Source: CAVUMR01 sp963742715
Lineage (GTDB): Bacteria > Actinomycetota > Actinomycetes > Mycobacteriales > Micromonosporaceae
Assembly: GCA_963742715.1 (NCBI GenBank)
Contig: CAVUMR010000002.1
Coordinates: forward strand, 992,001 to 1,056,000
Length of the DNA stretch: 64,000 bases
Direction: 5' to 3'
Positions within the stretch are counted from its first letter, which is position 1, and every line of letters starts with the position of its first letter. Below are positions 51,429-60,259 of this stretch, one piece after another. A program made the translations under genes and the position numbers. The notes under the pieces were generated by a model. It saw only the letters and a program-made list of their open reading frames with translations, made no database searches and was not told the DNA's origin.

Positions 51429-51742
51429 GCGTACCGACCAGCACGCGGCAGGCGCGCCGCAAGGCCGTGCCGCCAGGTCTCCAGCCGCTCGGCAACTCCT
51501 GACACCACTTCCCCGGCGTCAGGCGCCAACGAGCGGATGGGGACCCGGCGGCACGGATGGTCTGGGGGAACAGCGGTCCTGGGGGAACGCGGCACAGCGA
51601 ACAGGACGTGGCACGGCCGGCGACGGCACGGCCATCACGGAACGCGGTACGGCCGATGGGGATCGGTCGCACTGGGGGAGCGGACACCGCGGCGTCATCC
51701 GGACGCGACATCCGGACCGGCGCGGTTGCTAGGGGGTCGACA
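51429..51742 (+). other. Gap between mraZ and rsmH
   Basis: About 310 bp with no convincing gene. It contains repeated TGGGGG elements (CTGGGGGAAC near 51568 and 51588, ACTGGGGGAG near 51674, ATGGGGATC near 51656) that loosely resemble MraZ boxes but lack 10-bp phasing, and several GCACGGCC-type short repeats. A secondary promoter or mRNA structure may be here. Confidence 0.4.
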
Positions 51743-52756
51743 GTGGGCGATGCGCGCATGCCGTCGCGGCGCCGGCCGGGTGGGGTACCCGGCGACGGCG
51801 CCACGCCCCGTGGCACCCATGTACCGGTGTTCCTGGACCGGACTCTCGAACTGCTCGCGCCCGCACTGGCGGATCGCGCCGCCGTCTGCGTCGATGCCAC
51901 GCTCGGACTCGGCGGACACACCGAAGCCCTGTTGGACGCACACCCGCGGCTCACCGTCGTCGGTGTCGACCGCGACCAGCAGGCGCTGGCCCGGGCTACC
52001 GAGCGGCTGGCCCGGTTCGGCGACCGGCTCCGGCCGGTGCACGCCGGGTACGACGAGCTCGCCGCGGTACTCGACGACCTGGCGTACCCGCGGATCGACG
52101 GCGTGCTGCTCGACCTCGGGGTCTCGTCGCTGCAACTGGACGAGCCGGAGCGCGGGTTCGCGTACGCCACCGACGCGCCACTGGACATGCGGATGGACGC
52201 CAGTCGCGGCGTCACCGCGGCCGAGGTCGTCAACACGTACCCGGCCGCCGAACTGGCCCGGGTCCTGCGGGTGTACGGCGAGGAGCGGTTCGCCTCGCGC
52301 ATCGCCTCGGCGATCGTGGCCGAGCGCGAGCGCACCCCGCTGACCAGCTCGGCGCGCCTGGCCGAACTGGTGCGGGACGCGATTCCCGCGCCGGCCCGGC
52401 GTACCGGCGGGCACCCCGCCAAACGCACCTTCCAAGCGCTGCGGATCGAGGTCAACGGCGAGCTGGACCAGCTGCGGACGGTACTGCCGGCGGCCTGCGA
52501 CGCGTTGCGGGTCGGTGGCCGGATCGTCGTGCTGTCGTACCAGTCACTGGAGGACCGGATCGTCAAGCAGACGTTGACGGCCCGGTCCAAGTCGACCGCG
52601 CCGCCGGACCTGCCGGTCGAGCCGGCCGGTACCGCTCCGGTGTTCGCGCTGCTCACCCGAGGCGCCGAGGTGCCGTCCCAGAACGAGATCGAGACCAACC
52701 CACGAGCGACGTCAGCGCGGCTACGCGCGGCGGAGCGGATCCGGGAGGCCCCGTGA
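51743..52756 (+). CDS. rsmH: 16S rRNA (cytosine(1402)-N4)-methyltransferase
   Basis: Methylates N4 of C1402 in 16S rRNA, using SAM. The 337-residue protein has HVPVFLDRTLELLAP, the SAM motif DATLGLGGHTEALL, VVGVDRDQQAL, GVLLDLGVSSLQLDEPERGFAY, and RTFQALRIEVNGEL, all typical of RsmH (MraW). GTG 51743 with GGGGG 8 nt upstream is taken as start; the frame is open further upstream through non-conserved sequence. The TGA overlaps the first GTG of the 57-bp repeat array. Confidence 0.94.
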   Translation: MGDARMPSRRRPGGVPGDGATPRGTHVPVFLDRTLELLAPALADRAAVCVDATLGLGGHTEALLDAHPRLTVVGVDRDQQALARATERLARFGDRLRPVHAGYDELAAVLDDLAYPRIDGVLLDLGVSSLQLDEPERGFAYATDAPLDMRMDASRGVTAAEVVNTYPAAELARVLRVYGEERFASRIASAIVAERERTPLTSSARLAELVRDAIPAPARRTGGHPAKRTFQALRIEVNGELDQLRTVLPAACDALRVGGRIVVLSYQSLEDRIVKQTLTARSKSTAPPDLPVEPAGTAPVFALLTRGAEVPSQNEIETNPRATSARLRAAERIREAP

Positions 52757-53093
52757 GCGCGAGGAGTGCAGCGAAGCGGAGCCCCGCAGTGGCGAACCAA
52801 GGAGGCCCCGTGAGCGCGAGGAGTGCAGCGAAGCGGAGCCCCGCAGTCGCGAACGAAGGAGGCCCCGTGAGCGCGAGGAGTGCAGCGAAGCGGAGCCCCG
52901 CAGTCGCGAACCAAGGAGGCCCCGTGAGCGCGAGGAGTGCAGCGAAGCGGAGCCCCGCAGTCGCGAACGAAGGAGGCCCCGTGAGCGCGAGGAGTGCAGC
53001 GAAGCGGAGCCCCGCAGTCGCGAACGAAGGAGGCCCCGTGAGCGCGAGGAGTGCAGCGAAGCGGAGCCCCGCAGTCGCGAACGAGGAGGTCCT
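52753..53093 (+). repeat. Six-copy 57-bp tandem repeat, each with Shine-Dalgarno and GTG start
   Basis: Units start at 52753, 52810, 52867, 52924, 52981 and 53038. Each opens with GTGAGCGCGAGGAGTGCAGC and closes with GGAGGCCCC directly before the next GTG. The last copy is 56 bp and ends GGAGGTCCT before the ftsL GTG. Copies differ at only a few bases (CAGTGG/CAGTCG, ACCAA/ACGAA). The core resembles a short sequence I recall as common in intergenic DNA of Micromonosporaceae and related genomes. Confidence 0.97.
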
Positions 53094-53097
53094 GTGA
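52753..53097 (+). CDS. Putative repeat protein between rsmH and ftsL
   Basis: The repeat array is open in one frame for 114 codons, because 57 is a multiple of three, giving six near-identical 19-residue units (SARSAAKRSPAVANEGGPV). The GTG start overlaps the rsmH stop (GTGA) and the TGA overlaps the ftsL GTG (GTGA), so ribosomes could pass from rsmH through it to ftsL. Each unit could also start translation anew. The product would be small, basic and disordered; whether it is made or matters is unknown. It may simply keep translational coupling across the array. Confidence 0.45.
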   Translation: MSARSAAKRSPAVANQGGPVSARSAAKRSPAVANEGGPVSARSAAKRSPAVANQGGPVSARSAAKRSPAVANEGGPVSARSAAKRSPAVANEGGPVSARSAAKRSPAVANEEVL

Positions 53098-53879
53098 CTG
53101 CCGCGGTGGCACGTACCACGCCGGCCGGTACCGGCCGGCAGGCGACCGGTCGGACCTCGACCAGCCGACAGGCGACCGGCCGGACCGCGAACGCGCGTGC
53201 GGCCGGCCGAACCGCTGCTGGCCGGACCGCGAGTGACCGTGCGGCGAGCGAGCCCTCGGCCGGCCGGCGGGCCGCGGCCCGGGCGGCCAGCTCTGCGGCG
53301 GCCGGTGCGCAGTTCGGCGCGAACGCGCTCGCCACGGCGGTACGCGAGCCCGCGGTCCAGCCGGGACGCGCGGTCGACCGGCCGCCGCTGCACCTGGCCC
53401 CGCCGGCACCGGTCGCGGCGCCGAGGACACCGTTCATCCTGCTGGTACTCGGGCTGGTGACCGGTGGCATCGTCGGCCTGCTGGTGCTGTCCGCGGCGAT
53501 CAACTCCAACTCGTTCCGGCTGCACGACCTGCGGACCGAACAGGCCGCGCTGGACAACCGCGAGCAGCAGCTCACCGGCGAGATCGCGTCGCTGGAGGCG
53601 CCCGGCAGCCTGACCGCGGCCGCGCACCGGCTCGGGCTGGTGCCGGCCGGTACCCCCGCGTTCATCCGGTTGCCGGACGGCCGGGTGCTCGGCGTGCCCC
53701 GCCCGGCCAGCGTCGGCGGTCAGGCCGGTGGCGGCGAGGTGGCCAGCTCGGATGGCGCGGCCAGCTCCGACGACGTGGCCAGCCCCGACAGTGCGGCCGG
53801 GTCCGACGGTGCGGCCGGGCCTGACGGTGCGGCCGGGCCTGACGGTGCGGCCGGGTCCGACCCGCCGTCGGGACGCTGA
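53094..53879 (+). CDS. ftsL: FtsL-like septum protein
   Basis: A 261-residue bitopic membrane protein at the ftsL position (Rv2164c). A 110-residue basic, Ala/Arg/Thr-rich cytosolic arm precedes one helix (FILLVLGLVTGGIVGLLVLSAAI) and a short coiled-coil-like segment (LHDLRTEQAALDNREQQLTGEIASLE) followed by LTAAAHRLGLVPAG, the FtsL/DivIC pattern. The C-terminal tail is Ser/Asp/Gly/Ala repeats, partly from an 18-bp DNA repeat near 53797-53868. Part of the FtsQLB scaffold that activates FtsWI. GTG 53094 with GAGGAGG 4 nt upstream. Confidence 0.82.
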   Translation: MTAAVARTTPAGTGRQATGRTSTSRQATGRTANARAAGRTAAGRTASDRAASEPSAGRRAAARAASSAAAGAQFGANALATAVREPAVQPGRAVDRPPLHLAPPAPVAAPRTPFILLVLGLVTGGIVGLLVLSAAINSNSFRLHDLRTEQAALDNREQQLTGEIASLEAPGSLTAAAHRLGLVPAGTPAFIRLPDGRVLGVPRPASVGGQAGGGEVASSDGAASSDDVASPDSAAGSDGAAGPDGAAGPDGAAGSDPPSGR

Positions 53880-53882
53880 CGG

Positions 53883-56126
53883 ATGGGGACGGCGCGCACC
53901 CCTGGGCAGAACCGGGGGCGGCGTACTGATCAGGACCCGGTCGTGGTGCCGATGCGGGACCGGAGCGGCGGGCTGGGCGACGCCCGCCGCTACCGGCCGC
54001 GCGGGATGACGCTGCGGGAGGCGGGGGAGGCCACCCGGTCCAACGCGGACCCGTTCCGGCCCGCCCTGCAGGTGGTCGACGGGGGCCGGCGACGCGGGAC
54101 CCCGGCCAACGGCGGGACCACCCGTCGGAGTGGGCCGGCGCAGCCGGGCCGGACAGGTACCGCCGGCTCGGGTACGGCGGACCAGGACAAGCCGGCCCGT
54201 AAGACCGCCGGCGGCAAGCCGACCGGTACATCCCGCGCGGCGAAGCCAGCGGGTCAGGCGGGTCGTACCGCGGCGTCCGGGGCGACCCGCGCCGCGAAGC
54301 CAGCGGGTCAGTCGGGTCGTACCGCGGCGTCCGGTACCAGCCGCAGCAAGCCGCCCGGGCGCCGGCCGGCCGGGACCAGGGCGCCCCGGCGCCGGCTGGC
54401 CCGGCTCGGACACCCGATGCGTCGGCTGCGACTGGGCACGGTCATCGTGTTGGTGCTGTTCACCGTGCTGGGCGGGCGGCTGGTACAGCTGCAGCTGACC
54501 TCGGCCAAGGCGTACGCGGCGGACGCGCTGGCGCAGCGGCTGATCACGCTGGAGGTACCGGCTCCGCGCGGCGCGATCCTGGACCGGTCCGGAGCGGTAC
54601 TCGCGCACAGCGTCGAGGCGCGGTACGTGTACGCCGACCCGAGCATGATCGACGATGCCGCCGAGGTCGCCGACCGGCTGACCCCGGTACTGGGCATCGC
54701 CCGCTCCGAGCTGATCGCCAAGATGCGCAAACAGAAGCTGTCCGACGGGCAGCCGCAGCGGTTCGTGTACCTGGCCCGTGGGGTGGACATCGACACCGGT
54801 GCCGCGGTCGAGGCGCTGAACATCAAAGGCATCGGGGTACGGCGGGACGAGCGGCGCGAGCAACCCGGTCACGACCTGGCCGCGAACGTCATCGGATTCA
54901 CCAACAAGGAGCTCACCGGCCTCGCCGGCCTGGAGGCCGGGTACGACGAGGTACTGCGCGGCAGCAACGGCTCCCGGACGTTGGAGCTCGGCGGGAACGG
55001 TCGCGAGATTCCGGACGGGTACCACAAGGAGGTGGCCGCGCACCCGGGCAGCTCGGTACAGCTCACCCTCGACCGCGACCTGCAGTACCAGGCACAACAG
55101 GCGCTGGCCAGCCGGATGCGGTCGATCCGCGCGGACATGGGTGCCGCGGTGGTGCTCGACGTACACACCGGTGACGTGCTCGCCATGGTGAGCTATCCGG
55201 CGTTCGACGCGACGAATCCGCTCGCGTATCCGGCCGCCAGCCGGGTGGACTACGCCAGCCAGGCCGTGGTGGAGCCGGGCTCGGTACACAAGGCGGTGGT
55301 GTTCGGCGCGGCCCTGCAGGAAGGCGTGGTCAAGCCGGACACGACAGTCCTGGTGCCCACCTCGATCACCAAGGGCGACACGACGTACCACGACACCCAC
55401 TGGCACGACCAGGTGCGCATGACGATCCCGGGGATCCTCGCCTACTCCAGCAACATCGGCACGATCGAGGTGGCCAGCAAGCTCGGCCCGGCCAAGCTGT
55501 ACGAGTACCAGCGCAAGTTCGGTCTCGGTACGGCGACCGGCCTCGGCCTGCCCGGGGAGGCGTCCGGGCTGGTCCAGCCACCGAGCCGGTGGAGCGGGTC
55601 GAGCGCGGGCTCGATCCCGATCGGCCTCGGTATCGCGGTCACGCCGCTGCAGATGGCGCAGGTGTACGCGACGGTCGCCAACGACGGGGTGTGGGTGCAA
55701 CCGCACCTGCTCGAGCGCACGATCGGGCCGGACGGTCGCCGCCAAGCGGCCGGAGCGCCCAGCGAACACCGGGTGATGTCCGCCGAGAACGCCGGCGCGC
55801 TACGGCAGGCGCTGGAGGCGGTGGTCACGGTGCCGGACGCCACCGGTACCTCGGCACAGATCACCGGATACCGGGTGGCCGGCAAGACCGGTACCGGCCT
55901 GCGCGTGGTGAACAACCACTACCAGGAGGGCAACGTCGCCTCATTCGTCGGCATGGCGCCCGCGGACGCGCCCCGGTACGTGGTGGCCGTGTTCGCGCAC
56001 TCCCCGAGCGGCATGGGCGGCACCGTGGCCGGCCCGGTGTTCCGCGACATCATGAGCTTCACGCTGCGGCACTACCACGTGCCGCCGACCGGTACGAAGC
56101 CGCCAACCTTCAAGGTGTACGGCTGA
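53883..56126 (+). CDS. ftsI: Septal penicillin-binding protein FtsI (PBP3/PbpB)
   Basis: A 747-residue class B transpeptidase for septal cross-linking. A 170-residue cytosolic arm rich in Arg/Gly/Thr, with two 45-bp-encoded AAKPAGQ(A/S)GRTAASG repeats, precedes the membrane helix (LGTVIVLVLFTVLGGRLVQL). The dimerisation domain follows (APRGAILDRSGAVLA). The transpeptidase motifs are SVHK with nucleophile Ser467 and Lys470, SSN at 522-524 and KTGT at 668-671. The ATG at 53883 is 3 nt after ftsL. The cytosolic arm is longer than in most bacteria but common in actinomycetes. Confidence 0.95.
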   Translation: MGTARTPGQNRGRRTDQDPVVVPMRDRSGGLGDARRYRPRGMTLREAGEATRSNADPFRPALQVVDGGRRRGTPANGGTTRRSGPAQPGRTGTAGSGTADQDKPARKTAGGKPTGTSRAAKPAGQAGRTAASGATRAAKPAGQSGRTAASGTSRSKPPGRRPAGTRAPRRRLARLGHPMRRLRLGTVIVLVLFTVLGGRLVQLQLTSAKAYAADALAQRLITLEVPAPRGAILDRSGAVLAHSVEARYVYADPSMIDDAAEVADRLTPVLGIARSELIAKMRKQKLSDGQPQRFVYLARGVDIDTGAAVEALNIKGIGVRRDERREQPGHDLAANVIGFTNKELTGLAGLEAGYDEVLRGSNGSRTLELGGNGREIPDGYHKEVAAHPGSSVQLTLDRDLQYQAQQALASRMRSIRADMGAAVVLDVHTGDVLAMVSYPAFDATNPLAYPAASRVDYASQAVVEPGSVHKAVVFGAALQEGVVKPDTTVLVPTSITKGDTTYHDTHWHDQVRMTIPGILAYSSNIGTIEVASKLGPAKLYEYQRKFGLGTATGLGLPGEASGLVQPPSRWSGSSAGSIPIGLGIAVTPLQMAQVYATVANDGVWVQPHLLERTIGPDGRRQAAGAPSEHRVMSAENAGALRQALEAVVTVPDATGTSAQITGYRVAGKTGTGLRVVNNHYQEGNVASFVGMAPADAPRYVVAVFAHSPSGMGGTVAGPVFRDIMSFTLRHYHVPPTGTKPPTFKVYG

Positions 56127-56210
56127 TCGGCGGACCGGGCGACGGCCCGGTCAGGCAAGGTAGGACGGTGGACCGGTACGACCAGTACCCGCCCCGGCGG
56201 CACGCCCCGG

Positions 56211-56216
56211 TAGGGT
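56211..56216 (+). promoter_or_regulatory. -10 box of a possible internal promoter for murE
   Basis: TAGGGT ends 8 nt before the GTG at 56225, in the 98-bp gap after ftsI, the largest break in this part of the cluster. It could provide a leaderless murE transcript independent of mraZ control. Confidence 0.4.
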
Positions 56217-56224
56217 CTGCTGCC

Positions 56225-57760
56225 GTGTCAGGCTACCCACGCCCGCAAACCGTGCGCCCGTGCCCGGTCCGCGAACTCGCCACGGTCGCCGGTGCCCGGT
56301 CGCTGGCGGAGTCGTCGGCGGCGCGGCTGTCAGTGCCGGGCGACCTGGCGGCCACCGGGATCACCCACGCGAGCGGTTCGGTACGCCCCGGCGACCTGTA
56401 CGCCGCGCTGCCCGGGGCCCGCTGGCACGGCGCCCGGTTCGCGCCCGACGCCGTCGCCGCCGGAGCGATCGCGGTACTGACCGACCCGGCCGGCGTGGAC
56501 AGCGCGGCCGGTGCGGGTGTGCCGGTGCTGGTGGTGGACGACCCGCGCCGGGTGCTGGGCGCGGTCGCGTCCCGGGTGTACGGCGAGCCCAGCCGGCACC
56601 TCGAGATCGCCGGCATCACCGGTACCAACGGCAAGACCAGCACGGCGTACCTGGTCGAGGCGGGACTGCGCGCGGCCGGCTGGCGTACCGGGCTGATCGG
56701 CACCGTGGAGACCTGGATCGGCAACACCCGGGTGGACAGCGTGCGTACCACCCCGGAGGCGACCGATCTGCAGGCTCTGTTCGCCACCGCGGTCCAGGAC
56801 GGGGTGGACGGGATCGTGATGGAGGTGTCCAGCCACGCGCTCGCGCTCGGCCGGGCCGACGGCATCCGCTTCGCCGTGGGCGCGTTCACCAACCTCGGCG
56901 TGGACCACCTGGACTTCCACGCCGACCTGGACGAATACTTCGCCGCCAAGGCGCGGCTGTTCGACGGGCGCGCCGCGGTCGAGGTGGTCAACATCGACGA
57001 TCCGGCCGGCGCGAAGCTGGTCAAGGCCGGCAGCACCGTGACGGTGTCCGCGGACGGCCTGCCGGCCGCCGACTGGCGGGTCACCGAGGTACGGGTCGAC
57101 GGCATCCGGCAGCACTTCCGGGTGGTCGGACCGGACCGGTTGGAGCTGTCCGGCTCGATCGACCTGCCCGGCCGGCACAACGTGGCGAACGCCCTGCTCG
57201 CGCTCGCGATCCTGGCCCGGATGGGGGTCGACCCGGCGGTCGGCGCGGCTGCGGTGGCGGCCTGCCCGGGCGTACCGGGCCGGATGGAGCGGGTTGCCCC
57301 GGAGAGCCCGGTACTGGGCATCGTCGACTACGCGCACAAGCCGGACGCGGTCACTGCGGTACTGACCGCGCTGCACGAGATCACTCCCGGCCGGCTGATC
57401 TGCCTGATCGGGGCCGGTGGCGACCGGGACACCGGAAAGCGGCCGCTGATGGGCGCCGCGGCCGCCCGTACCGCCGACCTGGTGCTGGTCACCGACGACA
57501 ACCCCCGTACCGAGGATCCCGCCGCAATCCGCGCCCAGGTGATCGAGGGCGCGCGTACCGGTGCGGCAGAAGTGCTGGACGTGCCCGGCCGGGACGAGGC
57601 GATCGCCGCGGCGGTGGCCCGGGCGGTACCCGGGGACACCGTGGCCGTGCTCGGCAAGGGACACGAGCAGGGGCAGGAGCTCGCCGGTGAGGTACGCCCG
57701 TTTGACGACCGGGTGGTGCTCGCCGCCGCGCTGGCCGGCCGGTTCGGTACCGCGTCATGA
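56225..57760 (+). CDS. murE: UDP-MurNAc-L-Ala-D-Glu:meso-diaminopimelate ligase
   Basis: Adds the third stem residue to the peptidoglycan precursor. The 511-residue Mur ligase has P-loop GTNGKTST at 133-140, MEVSSHALALGR and DYAHKPDA, with DNPR at 425-428; that motif selects meso-diaminopimelate over lysine. GTG 56225 is chosen on the -10 box spacing and family start; an alternative GTG at 56168 with GGTAGGAC upstream would add 19 residues. Its stop overlaps the murF ATG by 4 nt. Confidence 0.95.
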   Translation: MSGYPRPQTVRPCPVRELATVAGARSLAESSAARLSVPGDLAATGITHASGSVRPGDLYAALPGARWHGARFAPDAVAAGAIAVLTDPAGVDSAAGAGVPVLVVDDPRRVLGAVASRVYGEPSRHLEIAGITGTNGKTSTAYLVEAGLRAAGWRTGLIGTVETWIGNTRVDSVRTTPEATDLQALFATAVQDGVDGIVMEVSSHALALGRADGIRFAVGAFTNLGVDHLDFHADLDEYFAAKARLFDGRAAVEVVNIDDPAGAKLVKAGSTVTVSADGLPAADWRVTEVRVDGIRQHFRVVGPDRLELSGSIDLPGRHNVANALLALAILARMGVDPAVGAAAVAACPGVPGRMERVAPESPVLGIVDYAHKPDAVTAVLTALHEITPGRLICLIGAGGDRDTGKRPLMGAAAARTADLVLVTDDNPRTEDPAAIRAQVIEGARTGAAEVLDVPGRDEAIAAAVARAVPGDTVAVLGKGHEQGQELAGEVRPFDDRVVLAAALAGRFGTAS

Positions 57761-59175
57761 TCCCGCTGACCCTGGCCGAGGTGGCCGCCGCGACCGGCGG
57801 TGAGCTCACCGGCGCCGATCCGACCGCCACGGTCACCGGGTCGGTCGAGTACGACTCCCGACTGGTCGGACCGGGCGGGCTGTTCGTCGCGTTGCGCGGT
57901 GACCGGGCCGACGGCCACGACTTCGCCGCGGCCGCGATCGACCGGGGCGCGGTGGCGGTACTGGCCGAGCAGCCGGTCGGGGTACCGGCGATCGTGGTCG
58001 CCGACGCGCTGCTCGCGCTGGGCCGGCTGGCCCGTGCGGTGGTGGACCGGCTGCCCGGGCTGCACGTCGTCGGGATCACCGGCTCCAGCGGCAAGACCTC
58101 CACCAAGGATCTGATCGCGCAACTGGCCGCCCGGCTCGGACCGACGGTGGCGCCGGAGGGCACCCTCAACAACGAGCTGGGCCTGCCGTACACGGTGCTG
58201 CGGGCGGACGAGCACACCCGGTACCTGGTTCTTGAGTACAGTGCCCGCGGGATCGGTCATATCGCCTATCTCGGAGGCATCGCACCGCCCCGTACAAGCG
58301 TGGTACTTAACGTGGGAGTAGCGCATCTGGGCGAGTTCGGCTCGGTCGAGGCCATCGCCACGGCAAAGGGCGAGCTGGTCGAGTGCCTGCCCGCGGACGG
58401 GGTCGCGGTGCTGAACCTCGACGATCCGCGGGTGGCCGCGATGGCGGACCGGACCAAGGCGCGGGTGGTCGGCGTGGGCAGGTCGGACACCGCGACGGTC
58501 CGTGCCACCGAGGTACGGCTCGACGCGCGTGGCTGCCCGTCGTACCGGCTCGTCACGCCGGTCGGTGAGGTGCCGGTACGGCTCGGCCTGCACGGCGCGC
58601 ACCAGGTGTCGAACACGCTCGCCGCGGCCGCGGTGGCGATCGAACTGGGCATGCCGCCAGACCAGCTCGGGCCAGCCCTCGGCGAGCTGCGGCCGGTGTC
58701 CGGCCGACGCATGGACGTCTTCGACACGAACGCGGGAGTGACCGTCATCGACGACTCGTACAACGCCAATCCAGGCTCGATGACGGCTGCCCTGCAGGCG
58801 CTGCACAGCCTCGGTGCCGGCCGGCGCACCTGGGCGGTGCTCGGCTACATGGCCGAGTTGGGCCCGCACGAGCAGGCCGCGCACGCCGAGGTCGGCGCGT
58901 TGGCGGCGCGGCTCGGGGTGGACCGGGTGGTGGCGGTCGGTGCGAACGCGGCCGGTATCGCGACCGGTGCGACAGCCGCCGAAGGCTGGACCGGTCACGC
59001 CGACCAGGTGCCGGACCAACCCGCCGCGGTGGCGCTGCTGCGTACCGAGCTGCGCTCGGGTGACGCGGTGCTGGTCAAGGGCTCGCGGTACCGCACCTGG
59101 GACATCGCCGACGCGCTGCGGCAGGACGCCGTGCCGGTGGCCGGCGACGATCGGGCGTCGGGGGTCGCCGGATGA
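57757..59175 (+). CDS. murF: UDP-MurNAc-tripeptide:D-Ala-D-Ala ligase
   Basis: Completes the soluble precursor by adding D-Ala-D-Ala. The 472-residue protein has P-loop GSSGKTST at 109-116, TLNNELGLPYTVL, NVGVAHLGEFGS and DDSYNANPGSM, all MurF markers. Starts at ATG 57757 inside the murE stop and ends in an ATGA overlap with mraY. A 100-bp stretch at 58227-58326 uses codons rare elsewhere here (GTT, CTT, AGT, TAT, ACA) although the protein is conserved; it contains TACAGT at 58237. Confidence 0.95.
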   Translation: MIPLTLAEVAAATGGELTGADPTATVTGSVEYDSRLVGPGGLFVALRGDRADGHDFAAAAIDRGAVAVLAEQPVGVPAIVVADALLALGRLARAVVDRLPGLHVVGITGSSGKTSTKDLIAQLAARLGPTVAPEGTLNNELGLPYTVLRADEHTRYLVLEYSARGIGHIAYLGGIAPPRTSVVLNVGVAHLGEFGSVEAIATAKGELVECLPADGVAVLNLDDPRVAAMADRTKARVVGVGRSDTATVRATEVRLDARGCPSYRLVTPVGEVPVRLGLHGAHQVSNTLAAAAVAIELGMPPDQLGPALGELRPVSGRRMDVFDTNAGVTVIDDSYNANPGSMTAALQALHSLGAGRRTWAVLGYMAELGPHEQAAHAEVGALAARLGVDRVVAVGANAAGIATGATAAEGWTGHADQVPDQPAAVALLRTELRSGDAVLVKGSRYRTWDIADALRQDAVPVAGDDRASGVAG

Positions 59176-60257
59176 GGTCCGTCATCGTCGCGGCCCTGGT
59201 CGCGTTCGTGATTTCGCTGTTCGGCACCCCGCTGGCCATCCGCGCCTTCCGCCGGCTCAAGGCCGGCCAACCGATCCGCGAGCTGGGTCCGGCTTCCCAC
59301 CAGGGCAAGCGCGGCACTCCCACCATGGGCGGCGTCGTGTTCATCTTCGCCACCGTCGTCGCGTACGCGGTGGGCCACCTCGTGCTGCTCACCCTGCCCG
59401 GCCGTCCGCACCGGCCGACCGTCACCGGGGTGGTGCTGCTGGGCCTGTTCGTAGGTGCCGGCCTGGTCGGCTTCCTCGACGACTTCATGAAGGTGCGCAA
59501 GCGCAACAGCCTGGGCCTGAACAAGCGCGGCAAGCTGATCGGCCAGCTCGCCGTCGGCGCCGGTTTCGGCGTGGTGGCGCTGTACTTCCCGAGCCCGGAC
59601 CACATCACCGTGGGCAGCGAGTACATCTCGTTCGTCCGTGAGATCGACTGGCTGCATGTCGGCAAGGTCGCGGCGGTGATCATCTTCGCGCTGGTGGTGA
59701 TCGCGGCGTCCAACGGCGTGAACCTCACCGACGGCCTGGACGGGCTGGCGACGGGCGCCTCGATCATGGTGATCAGCTCGTACCTGGTCATCGCGTTCTG
59801 GCAGTACCGGCACTGGTGCGTCGACCCGGAGACCACGCTGTACTGCTACAACGTGCGCGATCCGCTGGAGATCGCATTGATCGCCGGTGCCGCCGCCGGG
59901 GCCCTGTTCGGCTTCCTGTGGTGGAACGCCTCGCCCGCCAAGATCTTCATGGGGGACACCGGCGCGCTCGGGCTCGGCGGGCTGATCGGCGGCTTCGCGA
60001 TGGCCACCAAGACCATGCTGCTGCTGGTCGTACTCGGTGGCCTGTTCGTGATCATCACCGCCTCGGTGATCATCCAGATCGTGTCGTTCCGTACCACCGG
60101 GCGACGGGTGTTCCGGATGGCGCCCCTGCAGCACCACTTCGAGCTGGCGGGATGGAGTGAGGTGAACATCGTCATCCGGTTCTGGATCATCGCCGGACTG
60201 TCCGTCGCGGTCGGGGTGGCGTTGTTCTATGCCGACTTCCTACGCGCGGTGAGTTGA
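59172..60257 (+). CDS. mraY: Phospho-N-acetylmuramoyl-pentapeptide transferase
   Basis: Transfers phospho-MurNAc-pentapeptide to undecaprenyl phosphate, making lipid I at the membrane. The 361-residue protein has about ten hydrophobic helices and the conserved loops GKRGTPTMGG, LDDFMKVRKRNSLGLNKRGK, NLTDGLDGLATG, FMGDTGALGLGG and the C-terminal PLQHHFELAGW with its His motif. It starts at ATG 59172 overlapping the murF stop and ends 2 nt before the murD ATG. Confidence 0.97.
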   Translation: MRSVIVAALVAFVISLFGTPLAIRAFRRLKAGQPIRELGPASHQGKRGTPTMGGVVFIFATVVAYAVGHLVLLTLPGRPHRPTVTGVVLLGLFVGAGLVGFLDDFMKVRKRNSLGLNKRGKLIGQLAVGAGFGVVALYFPSPDHITVGSEYISFVREIDWLHVGKVAAVIIFALVVIAASNGVNLTDGLDGLATGASIMVISSYLVIAFWQYRHWCVDPETTLYCYNVRDPLEIALIAGAAAGALFGFLWWNASPAKIFMGDTGALGLGGLIGGFAMATKTMLLLVVLGGLFVIITASVIIQIVSFRTTGRRVFRMAPLQHHFELAGWSEVNIVIRFWIIAGLSVAVGVALFYADFLRAVS

Positions 60258-60259
60258 CC

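Noticed and set aside
52753..53093. Insertion sequence or transposon remnant
   Set aside because: There is no transposase, no terminal inverted repeat and no target duplication; the array is a simple tandem expansion.
52653..55769. Very long minus-strand open frame opposite rsmH-ftsL-ftsI, including repeated FATAGLRFAALLAL units
   Set aside because: It is the antisense of well-conserved genes and of the 57-bp array; high GC keeps such frames open. No start signals or family match.
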